Of a DNA stretch of 64,000 nucleotides, positions 45,288 through 57,284 are shown in pieces. Source of the DNA: Erigeron canadensis (Eukaryota > Streptophyta > Magnoliopsida > Asterales > Asteraceae); the NCBI RefSeq assembly GCF_010389155.1, contig NC_057768.1:49970101-50034100 (forward strand), written 5' to 3'. The translations under genes were made by a program, and so were the position numbers. Within the stretch, counting starts at the first letter, position 1; the number at the start of each line of letters is the position of its first letter. The notes under the pieces are model-generated. The model did not search any database. It was not told the origin of the DNA and worked only from the letters and a program-made list of their open reading frames with translations.

Positions 45288-45956
45288 GTTTAATCCTGAT
45301 ATTAGCGCCTCATATTCTGCCTCATTATTCGTTGTTTCGAACTCGAATCTTAGGGCATATGTATATTCTTGTTTGTCTGGGCTTACTAATATTATTCCTG
45401 CTCCGCAGCCTTCTGAACTCGATGCTCCGTCTGTATATAATTCCCAGGTTTCTGAATCCGCCTCCCCCGTAACTACAAGTGTAGTGGAGTGAGTTTTTGA
45501 GTTTCCTGTTTCCTTAATTTCAGTGATGAAGTCTGCCAGTATTTCTTTTGAATTGCTCTATCAATTCCTTCGTTTTTCCCAAATATAACTTTATTATTTC
45601 TCCTTTGGCCTCGTACTCTCCTTTTACTTGGTTAGCTACTATCTGGGAGTCTACGAATGCTTTAATACTCCGAATCTTCATATCTTTTGCCAAGTTTAAT
45701 CTTGCTATTAGCGTCTCATATTCTGCCTCATTATTCGTTGTTTCGAACTCGAATCTTAGGGCATATGTATATTCTTGTTTGTCTGGGCTTACTAATATTA
45801 TTCCTGCTCCGCAGCCTTCTGAACTCGATGCTTCGTCTGTATATAATTCCCAAGTTTCTGAATCCGCCTCCCCCGTAACTACAAGTGTAGTGGAGTGAGT
45901 TGTTGAGTTTCCTATTTCCTTAATTTCAGTGATGAAGTCTGACAGTATTTGCCCCT
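45145..45956 (-). repeat. 406-bp tandem duplication inside RNase H
   Basis: 45145-45550 and 45551-45956 are about 98% identical. The unit is not a multiple of three (406 = 3x135+1), so the duplication itself shifts the frame. The upstream copy ends in the out-of-frame FKRNTGRLHH before a stop. Both copies encode WELYTD...NNEAEYE...DSQ. Confidence 0.93.
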
Positions 45957-46080
45957 TAACTGCATGTCTTGCTCTGTATTCGATGTCATATGCTCCTAAT
46001 TCGATTGCCCATTTCGCCATCCTTCCCAATTTTTTGGGCTTTGTTAAAATTTGCCGTAGTGGTTTATCTGAAAGAACCAC
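45520..46080 (-). pseudogene. Gypsy RT tail and RNase H, first copy
   Basis: Starts in the connection domain (LSDKPLRQILTKPKKLGRMA) and holds the RNase H acidic residues in WELYTDEASSS, NNEAEYET and DSQIVANQ. The frame is separated from the RT frame by an indel near 46115 and ends at the tandem duplication boundary. Confidence 0.88.
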
Positions 46081-47096
46081 AATTGGGTGCCCCTGAAAAT
46101 ACCTGCGTGAAACAGTGCTAGCACAAGCTTCTCCATCTTTGGATAATTTGTTTCTGCCCCCTGAAGTATCCTACTTACAAAGTAAATTGGCATTTGTTTT
46201 CTGTCCCTTTCCGTTAACAGAACTGCGCTTACACACTCTGCGGAGGCTGTGAGGTATATGAATAGGGTTTCTTCCTTTCTTGGGGACGTCAAAGTGGGAA
46301 GTTCCGCTATATGCTTTTTCATTTGTTCGAACGCTTCATCGGCTTCCTTTGTCCATTTAAACCCTTTTTTGACTCCACAGTTCTTCAATGTCTTGAAAAA
46401 TGGCAATTGCTTATTCGCCCCCTTTGAAAGAAAACGACTTAATGCTGCCAGCTTACCATTTAGGCTTTGTACCTCCTTTACTGTTTTTGGTGCTGGCAAG
46501 TCAAGTATTTTGTTCACCTTGGATGGATTCGCTTGTATTCCCTTGTCTGATATATAATATCCTAAGAATTTCTCAGCCTCCATTCCGAAAGAGCATTTTT
46601 TGAGGTTAAGCTTCATATTAATTCTCCGAAGCTTGGCAAAGGTTTCTTGGTTATCCTCAAGCAGTTCCTCTTCTGTTCTGCTTTTGATGACCATGTCGTC
46701 TACATAGACCTCCAGATTGCGCCCAATTTGTTTATGAAATGCTTTGTCAACGAGTCGTTGATAGGTTGCTCCTGCGTTTTTTAATCCAAATGGCATCTTT
46801 GTGTAGCAGAATGTTCCTTTGCTTGTGTGGAAGGATGTTTTCTCTTCATCTTCCTTGGCCATTTGTATCTGGTGATATCCTTTATATGCATCCAAAAAGC
46901 ACTTCCATTTGTGATCTGCCAGAGATTCAACTTTCCAATCTATTTCCGGTAACGGGTAACAGTCTTTTGGACATGTCTTGTTTATGTCCGTAAAATCTAC
47001 ACACATCCTCCAACCTCCATCTCCTTTCTTCACCATTACAGGGTTGGCGATCCACGTAGGGTATGTGGCTTCCCTTATGATTCCTGCTTTTACCAA
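46044..47096 (-). pseudogene. Gypsy reverse transcriptase
   Basis: 350 codons with the RT blocks in order: GIIREATYPTWIANPVMVKK, WRMCVDFTDINKTCPKD, FLDAYKGYHQI, MPFGLKNAGATYQRL, the catalytic YVDDMVIKS, LNLKKCSFG and LGYYIS. The sequence matches Ty3/Gypsy (chromovirus-external, Tat-like) RTs. The frame itself is intact over the palm and fingers. It is cut off from the protease by a frameshift near 47150 and from RNase H by one near 46115. Confidence 0.93.
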
Positions 47097-47101
47097 CTCT
47101 T

Positions 47102-47986
47102 CTACCTCTTTGCATGCTGCCTCGTCCCTATCTTTTGACAGGCTTCTTTCTTTTGTCTTACAGGTTCCATGTTCTTCCGTTCATTCAGCCTATGTTCTGT
47201 GACAAAGTTTTGTTCCCCCAGATTCAGTACCCTGGGTACTCCTGTCATATCCGTATATTCCCATGCAAATATATCGATATTTTGTTGCAGTAGTTTTTGT
47301 AATTTCTTTTTGAAGTTTTCTGGTAATCCTTTCCCTATGGTGACTAGCTGGTCAGGAAATGTTGGGTTCACAAGTACCTTGTCGTTGTCTTGTCCGTCAT
47401 CGTTGTGGCTGGGCTTCTTTGTTTCTTCTGTTTCTTCCTTCGACTTCTTAACCTCGCTGATTTGTTTTATTTGGTCATAGCATGACTTTATCATTCCAAC
47501 TCCTGATTTTGTTTGGAATAGTACCATAGCGTGGACTGTGGAAGGCACCATTTCCATCCGTTGGATTGCCGGTCTTCCTAGGAGTAAGTTGTATGGAGAG
47601 GTTGCTCGTACTACTGTAAAGTCTAGGGTTTCCATTCGTACAAACGGAGGGTCCCCTAGGGTGACGTCAAGATCTATTTCCCCCAGGGGCCATACGCAGT
47701 CTCCGGCAAATCCTGCGAGTAAGCCTGTGGGTTTTGTCATCCTTGCCCTTATCGCCTTTGGTAATTGTAGAAAGCAATGTTCGTATATGATGTCACATTC
47801 ACTTCCATTGTCGATATATACTCTTCGTACCGAAATGTTGAATATATCTGCTCGTATTATTAACGGGTCTTTACTAGCTTTTTTGTCTCCCAATGCGGGA
47901 AAGCACAGGTCTCTAGACGGGATCTGTGTGTCCTCTAGGTCCTTTCGTTTCGTCGATGGATTGCTAACTTCTGCGCTGGCGTACAT
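47102..47986 (-). pseudogene. Gypsy aspartic protease region
   Basis: 294 codons beginning MYASAEVSNPSTKRKD. The protease core is RVYIDNGSECDIIYEHCF with the active-site Asp in DNGS (many plant Gypsy proteases of this group show D-x-G-S). PYNLLLGRPAIQRM follows, the C-terminal flap/ILG block, then a Lys/Glu-rich linker and the beginning of the RT-proximal domain (IFAWEYTDMTGVP). Gag is missing between this frame and the PBS at 48.1 kb. A frameshift at ~47150 ends it. Confidence 0.88.
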
Positions 47987-48095
47987 TATTGGAGTCTAAA
48001 TATCGTGACAGGGAATCTGGGTGTTATTGTTTTTAAGAAAAATTTCCTGGGTTTCAACTTTTTCCTGTGTAGTTTGTGGTGATGAGTGGTGGATG

Positions 48096-48113
48096 TCCCA
48101 CGGAAGGCGCTAA
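48096..48113 (-). other. Primer binding site of the minus-strand Gypsy element
   Basis: The minus strand reads TTAGCGCCTTCCGTGGGA directly after an LTR end GTACAAACA, as in the + strand element. One base of the expected TGGCGCC is changed. Confidence 0.7.
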
Positions 48114-48114
48114 T

Positions 48115-48490
48115 TGTTTGTACAGCCGATTAGGTTAAAAGATTTGGGGTGTTTTGGTGAATTGATCGGTGATTCCCTGTTGGTAGGAGTTTGGCTCCTT
48201 TGTACGCCGGGTTTTATAGTATATTAGTTTTAGGTTTTTCCTTGTGAATCGTGAATGAATCCTCTTTTTAGGGTTTTTCCCCTTTTATAATGGTAATCGT
48301 GAGGAGTCAGTCTCCACCACGACTATTCTTTTCTAGCAACGCCTTCCTTTATTTAAGGAAGTGATAGAATCGTATCTTTCTCATGTTTATCTTCTTTCAC
48401 CCGAGGTATGTTATACCCAAGGTGGCTTCTTACTCTGCGGTCTACCCAAGGTAGTATTTGACCCTAGGTGGTAGTGAGTACACCATCATG
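48115..48490 (-). repeat. LTR portion of the minus-strand Gypsy element
   Basis: It contains a TATAAAAGGGG box (minus, ~48283-48289) and ends at the PBS side with GTACAAACA. The outer limit near 48484 (CACCATCA on +) is a guess. Similar in plan but not in sequence to the + strand LTR at 41.1-41.5 kb. Confidence 0.6.
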
Positions 48491-49510
48491 TCCTAATGGT
48501 GTTTGTATAAGATTGGCCGAGAATTTTGGCTACCCTTATGTATGTGTATATAGTCTATCATAAAGTGCAATTTGTGCTATCGCTTTACTCATTGAATCGA
48601 CCGACTTTATTAACAGGTGATGATGATAGAGCTGAGTTTTGGTTAAGGAGAAAGATTTTCTTAAAAGAAAATATATGATGGAATGGAATAGAGTTTTGTT
48701 AAAAACATATGAAGCTAGGAAGTTTGTGGTTGTGATGATAACGGATCGGAGGTGGATTTTGTTGTAGACTAGAATGGAACACACGAAGATGAAGACTCCA
48801 AAGATCGAGCTTGCAAACATATACAAGCTAGATTGTAATCAAAAGAAATTTATATTTTTTGATGAATTTTTTTAGTGATGTATAAGTACCGGTGTGTATA
48901 CATGTTTTATTCTGAATGTATTACTAAATTTGATAATTCAAATTAACTATATTTGGGCATGTCGATATTTATTTTGATGAATATGTACAAACTGTTTTAG
49001 AAAACACGGAAAAAAGAAGGAGCTCTTTGTTGAAAGATTGGTTCATAATTGAATAATACGAGTATTAATGATGAGTTGAAGAGGTTGAAGTTGGTGATAT
49101 GATGAGATAGAGTATGGCCATGGATTAACTCAATTTTGTTTCCTCCTCTTTCCACTCCAGTTGGAAAAATTCTCCCAATATTGATCATTGATGTACAGTG
49201 TAGTATAATAGTACACCACATTTTATTTTATTTTTAATAACAATAGTTTTCCAAAATTTCACAATTCATCTTAACCATCCATTTTATGTCAATAATGTAT
49301 TTGATAGATATATACAACTGTTATTTTGTGTGCACATATAAAAAACCGTGTCTAGCTATCAAGCTTAGCTTTAATATAGAATAATTTTTACAGTTTGTAA
49401 ATCATTTAATTTAATTAAAGGACAGGTCGCAAATAGACATGGATCCATATTCAAATTGTGAATGATCATATGGGTATCGAATTATTGATAATGAATTGTT
49501 ATCCCTGTAA
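48491..49510. other. Intergenic, nothing recognised
   Basis: A 96-codon minus frame (48826-48536) and a 74-codon minus frame (49221-48997) have no recognisable motif and AT-biased composition. Confidence 0.4.
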
Positions 49511-51249
49511 AGACCGTTTGGTTCGCAGAATTTTTTAAAGAATTAGAATTATTCAAAGGAATTAAAATTTGAAGGAATTAAAATTTAAAAGTTTTAAAAT
49601 CTATCTTCTGTTTACTTGAAAAAATTGGAATATCAATTACGTCAAATAACAAAATTAACCTTATTACCATTTTATAATATAAATTTTTCTTTTTTCTGTT
49701 TAATAAACATAGTTCATAAAAAAGCTATATAATAATATTATTAATTTAATAATAATAATACATATAAAAATATCTAAGGCACACTAATCAATTAAAATAG
49801 CAATAATTACTCCGTTTAATGTTCACACAAAACTCACGCCATCGTCACTTTCTTTTTTCCTGCACACATACTAGTTACACACACAATAATCTATCCCCAA
49901 ATTTTTATACCTAATAATCTAATCTATCCCCAAATTGTTATACGCATACACAAAAACAATTAAAATATTCCAAAGTAAAACACCAACAGGCTACATCTTT
50001 TGCTCCAGCATACAAATCTCCGGCAGTGGCAGTACGTAGTCGCCGGAATAAGCAGCGCCACTGGTAATAGCAGTCGAAATAATTTGCAGCAGCCAACGAC
50101 GGTGGTGGATGGTGATAGACTGACGATGGTATTCCAAAAAGAAGGTATCTTTATTTTGGTTGTAGCGTAAGAGGGTATTATAGTAACTGATGAAATGTTT
50201 TAAAATTTGTCTTGTGTTTGGTTGGCTGAATTCAATGAAATATTTCAAAGGAATTGTTATAAATTTTATATCAAATGACAAAGTTACCCTTTGATTACTT
50301 TTTATAAAATTTACTTGTATTACTCGTATAAAATATTCATTACTATTATAAAAAAAACTCTATTTCTTTTTGCTACACCAGTACATCCTCCTTTACCCTT
50401 TTGTTTATATTTTTTCTGTTTATCTTCTTTTTCTCCGATCAGATCTATATCTACATTCTGTACTTTAATTTTTTTTTTTTTTTCTTTGTATCTATCTCAG
50501 AATCAAGCCACCAAATACATAAATATAATAAAGGCAACTATCTCCTTTTATACTATGGCTATATATGACCAACCTCCTTTAACTCTTCTCTGTTATTGAA
50601 TGGTATTTTTCTTGGCTCAACTAGAGGGTCTTGAATCTTTATATTAAAAGATGAATATGAAAGAGGATATGCAAAAAAAACATAGGTAGTAGTAATTTGT
50701 AAAAGTGGGTTTCAAACTAGCATTCTAATCTTTCTCTCTTAATCCTGATTGGAATTAACATCAATAAAAGGGTTGTTTAGTGTAGATGGAGATGAGAGGC
50801 AGCATCTATGGAGAAAGTATTTTGATGGGGATCGAGATGAGAAGCCGCAGCCATGGAGAAGAAGATGAAGAAATTATTTGTTGCAGCTGAAAATAATAGT
50901 GTATGAGTGGAGGGCTTTTTTGTCATATATTTGAATTCCAATAGAATTACAAACTTTCCATGAATAATTTGAAGGAATTCTAAATTCCTTGATTCAGAGA
51001 ATTTGATGGAAAATATTAGATTCCAATTCCATCTTCAATACCAACCAAACATGATTGTGAATGGAATTCAAATTCCAATTCCTATGAAATCCACCAACCA
51101 AACGGCCCTTAAATTCTTTGTTTTAAGAAATTTGATGGAATTTTTGAAATTCCAATTCCATTGATTTCCCAACCAAACATGTAAATGAATAGAATTTAAA
51201 TTCCAAATCCCATGAATTCCAAAAGATTTTACTCAACCAAACGGCCCTT
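49511..51249. mobile_element. Long-TIR element with GGGCCGTTTGGTT-type ends
   Basis: The left end AGACCGTTTGGTT and the right end AACCAAACGGCCCTT are inverted. Subterminal GGAATTNNAATTCC words recur at both ends and internally (49560-49620, 50200-50260, 50930-51240), and an extra internal AACCAAACGGCCC copy at ~51097-51109 suggests nesting or duplication. GC-rich cargo-like sequence at 49985-50150 (CTCCGGCAGTGGCAGTACG...) encodes no known protein. Ends are like plant hAT or Harbinger MITEs; the target duplication was not resolved. Confidence 0.6.
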
Positions 51250-51571
51250 AAAGAGTATGGAGTGATGATTGTCCTTTGTTCTTTTCGGTATCATTCCCTT
51301 CTATGTACATTTGTACAAATTAAGTAAGTTGATTTTATTTTACTTTAACGATTGTTTTTACTAAAATTTTACAAGTCATTGATGCCAGACCATGCGTAGA
51401 AGCAACTTCGCAAGTATATCAAAAGTTTGAGTATTTACCATTATGTACATAGCTACTTTTTTTTTTAATTAACCTTATTTTTAATATTAAATGATATTGA
51501 AGTGTATTAAAGGTAAATTGTTGTCAATAGGAAAATCAAGTCACCTTTGTTAAGTAGATGTTAATATGTTA

Positions 51572-51773
51572 TCTATAATACCTTATAAAGGAAACTGGGT
51601 TTTTCCCCTTTACTTAATTAAGAACCTGATAAGACAAAAATACCTTTAAATAATCTTCCTTGCTAGGCACCTTCTCATGTGATATACCAAGTATGCCCTT
51701 CAACCATTTTCATCTCTAAAAAAGTACTCTCACCGCCACCACCACCGACGCATTACGCGAGTACCATGCTCGT
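51572..51773 (+). mobile_element. Short Helitron-like element
   Basis: It begins after A with TCTATAATACCTTATAAAGG and ends CGACGCATTACGCGAGTACCATGCTCGT. The last five bases are CTCGT rather than CTRRT. Similar tails occur near 52.79 and 54.03 kb. Confidence 0.5.
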
Positions 51774-52439
51774 GTTATTATACACTTAACAAGTATATTT
51801 TAAATCCGTAGTAGTTCATTTTATCATTACGTTGAAATGGACCATAATAGGAAAAAAAAATTACTGTAATTGAATAGTATTTGAAAAGGAAAGAAAATAA
51901 AGAATACTAATCACATCTATGTCTAGAGACTACTGTAACGGTCAAATGGGTACAAATCTTCTAAAATTATTAGATGATAATATGTAGATGAAGATCCTCT
52001 AAAGTTGATTTCAATTTTAATAGTAAAGTTGAAAACATCTTAACTTTTAGATTGAAATCAAAGGTCTTTGAATCTTGACCTTTGATTTTTATTCAAGGGT
52101 TATAATAGTAAAAAATATTTAGTTTATTAAACTATAACATTTTATTGTTTATTTATAATACGTTTAGTGTTTATAGAATTATATATAACGTTATCATAAA
52201 AAATGTATAGAGGTGTTGATTCCCCTAAATTATCATAACTAATATGTTATCAAATCCAACATTATAAAAATCAACAAATTTAAATTTCTCATTTTCATAT
52301 ATTTTATGTGAAACATAACTATTACAAGGTATTAGATAAACTAATTTAAATAAATTTATTTAAAAATAAAATACGATTTTAAATTATTTCTACTTCTAAG
52401 AAGGAAAAGATCCCATACACTTTAAACTAAGTATAAATA
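51774..52439. other. Intergenic, nothing recognised
   Basis: AT-rich sequence between two Helitron-like elements. No gene or clear repeat. Confidence 0.4.
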
Positions 52440-52792
52440 TATAGTATATGATTTCTTATAAAGTACCGAACTTTGAAAAATACAATTATATCCTTTAAAA
52501 ATGTTTCTTCATGATTACACATTTTATGGTATCCAATCTCTAATCCCTTATAAAACAAAAGGTCATTTTTTATTTTTAATAATTTCTGTCTTTGAATTAC
52601 CAGAATTGTATTTGACATTTATTTTAATATTAACACTTTAAGCCCATATTTTTTTAAAATATTACACTATCACCTTTACATCAATCTACATCAATTGAGA
52701 CTTGACACCGCCACCACCAGAAATAATACCACCACCGACAATACTAGACCGTCGTGACCCTCCGCCGCATTGCGCGGGTATCATGCTCGTTA
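52440..52792 (+). mobile_element. Helitron-like element, second copy
   Basis: Starts near ATATAGTATATGATTTCTTATAAAG and ends GCCGCATTGCGCGGGTATCATGCTCGT. Shares GACACCGCCACCACCA and the GC-rich hairpin tail with the copy ending at 54.03 kb. No ORF. Confidence 0.5.
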
Positions 52793-53280
52793 ACATTAAT
52801 GCACGCATAATAGGTCGATAAAAATAACATAAATGTCTATCAAAAATATATGTTGTAGAGAGCCGTACATTGCACGGCCTAACATTCTCTCTCTATATAT
52901 ATATGTGTATATATATATACATATCATATTCTATTATATATATCACTTTAGTGGTCTAGCCTACAAATGGTAGAGCTGATACATTCATTTGGTTATCTTT
53001 GGTTCAAGAATCATGCAAAAAAGTTTTCCTAAAGTTGAAAGATTGGAAAATTTACTTCTCGTATGTGAGTTGGTGATTGTATTGGGAAGAACTATTAATG
53101 AAATTAGCCATTTCAAAATAAAAAAGATATTGTTGTAAATAAGTTAATGTAAATAAAGATTGGAATTTTCTTTCACACATTCATTGCAATTAACATTAAT
53201 TAACATCATCACAGGTTCATCTATATTGCTTATTAAAAAAAAAAATCAATTTGTTTGAAAGGTACATGAGGAAAAATTGA
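52793..53280. other. 3' flank of the NUDT gene
   Basis: Contains a hairpin CCGTACATTGCACGG near 52862 of Helitron-like type and a TATATA run. The NUDT 3' UTR should start below 53281. Confidence 0.4.
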
Positions 53281-56200
53281 TTATAACAAGCAAGAATCAC
53301 AGGAAGAATCAGGCCTTTGATCATCAACAACGTTATAATATAGGGAAGATAGTCTATTGTCAAACTTGGAGACCACTTTATGTACGGATAATCCACGATA
53401 GCGTTCCCCAATCCTTGCAATACACACGTCTATAATTTTCTTGAACATATTGTCTCCTTGTATTAATGGTTGCTCAATAAACTCCGTCAATGCCATCCAC
53501 TACATAACAACACAAACTCATTTAATTTAATGGTTAATTGAATAAAGTCAAATATTTATACTCTTTTATAAAAATTAGGGAAATGCTAACATGAATAAAA
53601 AAAACTTGTATCTTTCATATTAAAATTCTGTCCCCTAATTTTCATGGTAAATGTACAAATAATTTATGTACCTTAAACACAGCCCTAAGGGTTGTATTTA
53701 GCAAACCCCTAAAAATTATTTACCCCCTATAAACAAAAAGTGTTGCTCAAATATTACATCTGAAAATGAAAATACTAAATTGTCCTTAATAAACACCCAT
53801 TATGGAAAGAGTTTTCTAAATTACCAAATTTGATATTAATGAATTAATTTACACCATAAACCCTTATTTTAATAATTAAAATTTTAAGCCCTTATCTTTT
53901 TAAATATTTCACTATCACCTTTTATCAACCTACACCATTTGACACCGCCACCACCATTAATTATACTGTCACCTACACCCACTAGATCGTCGTCTTCGCC
54001 ACCGCCTTCCGCCGCTGCGTTACGCGGATACCATGCTCGTTTTTCAATAATAATAATATGTTAAATGCATTCTTTTTATTGTGTATATAAAAGAAAAATT
54101 GTACTTTCCATATCAAAAATATACCTTTATATTTATGATATTATTTAATACTCCTTAACTTTAACCCTAAGGGGCAAGGGTGTAGTCGGCAAAAAGTATC
54201 GACAAATTTTATTGGTTAGTTTTGGCTTATTGGCTTCCTATACCACTTGCATTGGCAAATAACTTTAGCTTTTTTTTGACAAGTTGGATCGGCTAGTATT
54301 CGCCGATTGTGGCAAAGCATTGGCAAAAAATTTGTAAGCAAGATTCTTTTTTTGTTTGGTTAATTTGTGTTTTGTTTTATGTGTGGCAAGTTTTGGCAAG
54401 AAGGAAGCACTACACCATCACTTTTGGCAACAATTGACAAATTTTGGCTTAGTGGCAAAGACATGTGTCAACCATTCATTGGATTAAAACTTACCAATTT
54501 GTCAAAGATTTGACACTACACCCTTGCCTATAAAATCCTATGATATATGTTAAGTCAAACATCAATAAAAAACACACTTAATATAGTATATGTATCTTAG
54601 TTACATTAATATGCATCTTAGTAACTAAGATGCATGATATCTTCGCAAATTTTGTAGTAACTATTGACATGCATGTAAGTTACCATTAACATGCATCATA
54701 ACTCATCCTCACCATCTATGGCAGAGCTAAGGTAGCTAAGTGCAATGCATGTACTTTATCAAACCGTCGCCATCTTTGGTTCGCCGCACATCAAGTCCAA
54801 AATGTTCCCAAATTCGTTTAGTCGCCGACCTTTATAAATACTCTTAAGGATAAAGCCTCTTGAACACGCTAGACCTGTTTGGATAATGGCTACTCCCGTA
54901 ATGTCTCACAATCTTTGGCGGCAGCGGCGTTGGGGAAGAGGACCGGTAGTGATGAAGAAGAAAGAAATAAAAGAAAAGAAAAGAACAGAGAATATACATT
55001 CACTTCACACTATTCCCATTTTAAGGGCTTTTTACATGAACTATATATATAGGGATAAATGCCCCAAAATGTAACTAAGTATGACCAAATGTCTATTGTA
55101 GGAACCACCTATCAGTTTTGGATATTGTATGGAAGTAACTTGATAAAAGAGTCTAAAACATTAAAAAGTGACTTGTTCCATCATTAGCCGGTAAATACTC
55201 TATTTTCTTTTTAATTATTTCCGACGTAGAATATGTGAGCTGGCAAATAACAACAAAAAACTAACTTACATATAAAAACAAACGTTGGATCAATTTCTCA
55301 TTTCACACACTTTCACACACACACACACACACACTTTTACACACACACGACAATTCCAAACCAAATCCACACATACAACATACAAAATCCAAAATTCGTC
55401 TTCGATCGATGTCTATTTAACTTTTCCACTGCTATATGAAGGTATATCCTTCATATATCTACAAGTAATTCATGTTTTGTAGCAGATATAGAAAGGGAGA
55501 AAACCGAAAACCCTAACTTTTCATTTTTTCAATTTTTTTTTTATTTCATTACAAGTGCTTTCTATGTCAGAATATGCAAGATTCAATTACTCATATACTC
55601 TTTGACCGCAAATACTAAGTATCTTTGAGAAGGTTGTTAAAAGTAAGTGTCATATCTTGAATACTCCTAACAGTTAATAAAATGTGATAACTTGGTTCAT
55701 TGCACAGGAATGCAAGATGAATAAAGGGGTATTACAGATAGGATAAGTATTGTTGTATTGTTGCTTGTGTATATTTGCTGTGAGAGAGGCGGAATAGAAG
55801 GGAATTCAAAATTGTTGAGTTGTGTAAAAGAAAGCAAGTAGACCAGATTCTTACAGTTATCAGATACTGGAGTACGGGATTACAGGTTCAGTCACCACCA
55901 ACTCACATATTCCACGTCGAAAATAATTAAAAAGAAAATAGAGTATTTACCGGCTAATGATGGAACAAGTCACTTTTTAATGTTTTAAACTTTTTTATCA
56001 AGTTACTTCCATACAATATCCAAAACTCATAGTTGGTTCCTACATTAGACATTTGGCCATACTTAGTTACATTTCCAGGCACTTAAGTATTTACCGGCTA
56101 ATAATGAAACAAGTCACTTTTTAATGTTTTAGACTCTTTTACCAAGTTACTTCCATACAATATCTAAAACTGATAGTTGGTTCCTACAAAGTTACATTTC

Positions 56201-56922
56201 CAGACACTTATCCCTATATATATACCCATCATACTTAGTGAAAAACTTTTTTTTCAAGAACCGTGTTGAACTCCTAAATTATGTGTTAAATCAACTATTT
56301 TTATTGTTTCTTCACATGAAGAACGTAAAAATGTGTTCTAGAAGAAACCTTTTTTCAAAACCTTTAAAATAGCCTTTTGTAAACTTGTGAATTAATTTGC
56401 TCTCGTTTTCGTTTGCATGTGAACAAACGGCTATATTTAAGGTTTTGATAAAAAAAATCTTCTATAACATACATTTTTATATCATCAGATATGTGAATGA
56501 ACTTTGAAAACATGGTCTTGGGTTCAAGACTTGGTAAGTACATAGGAAGTCTTTCTACGAAGGCTTGGCTTGGGTATACCCTATTGATCGTCATGCCTTC
56601 GGGCGGGTTAGTAGGGGGTTTTCCCCATCGGGTATTTGAAGTAGGCATTTCTACTTCGAGGGGGCTCTCTAACGCGAACCCGGTTCAGACAACGTATGTT
56701 AGACCTCCCGCTGTCGAATCGCGACACGAAGTTCTCAAAGCGAAATTCACCTTTCAAAAAAAAAATGTTTTCATTATTCTTGTAAAATTAGGGTTTTCTC
56801 CAAATAAAGATCCATACACACACTGACACACATACAAAGACACACACACATACATACATACATACATACATACATACATACATACATACATACATACATA
56901 CATACATACATACATACATACA

Positions 56923-56957
<35 letters not shown>

Positions 56958-57247
56958 GAGTTTAGTATCTGGGGGTTTAAGTAACTTTTACATTTTTTCT
57001 ATTGTGTGAATGTAACTTTTATTTGGTTCATTGTATGTAACTAACTCGCTAAATTGAACGATTAATGTAAAAGTGTATACGTGGCACACCATATGAGCTG
57101 TCACGTAGAATTTTTTGATTGGTCAACATAAAAATTTTACATTAATGGTTCAAATTTAGCAGGTTAGTTACATACAATGAACCAAATGAAAGTTACATTC
57201 ACACAATAGGAAAAATATAAAAGTTAGTTACACTTTCAGATACTTAA

Positions 57248-57284
<37 letters not shown>

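Noticed and set aside
45130..48000. Long + strand ORFs (45130-45492, 45548-45898, 46249-46557, 47169-47480, 47538-47999).
   Set aside because: Shadows of the minus-strand Gypsy pol; the duplicated pair at 45.1 and 45.5 kb reflects the 406-bp duplication.
50291..50599. 102-codon + strand ORF rich in Phe, Ser and Tyr.
   Set aside because: Located inside a long-TIR element, pyrimidine-rich run translated as FFFFSLYL; no domain.
56754..56951. Repetitive Met-Tyr-Val-Cys ORF.
   Set aside because: Translation of the CATA microsatellite.
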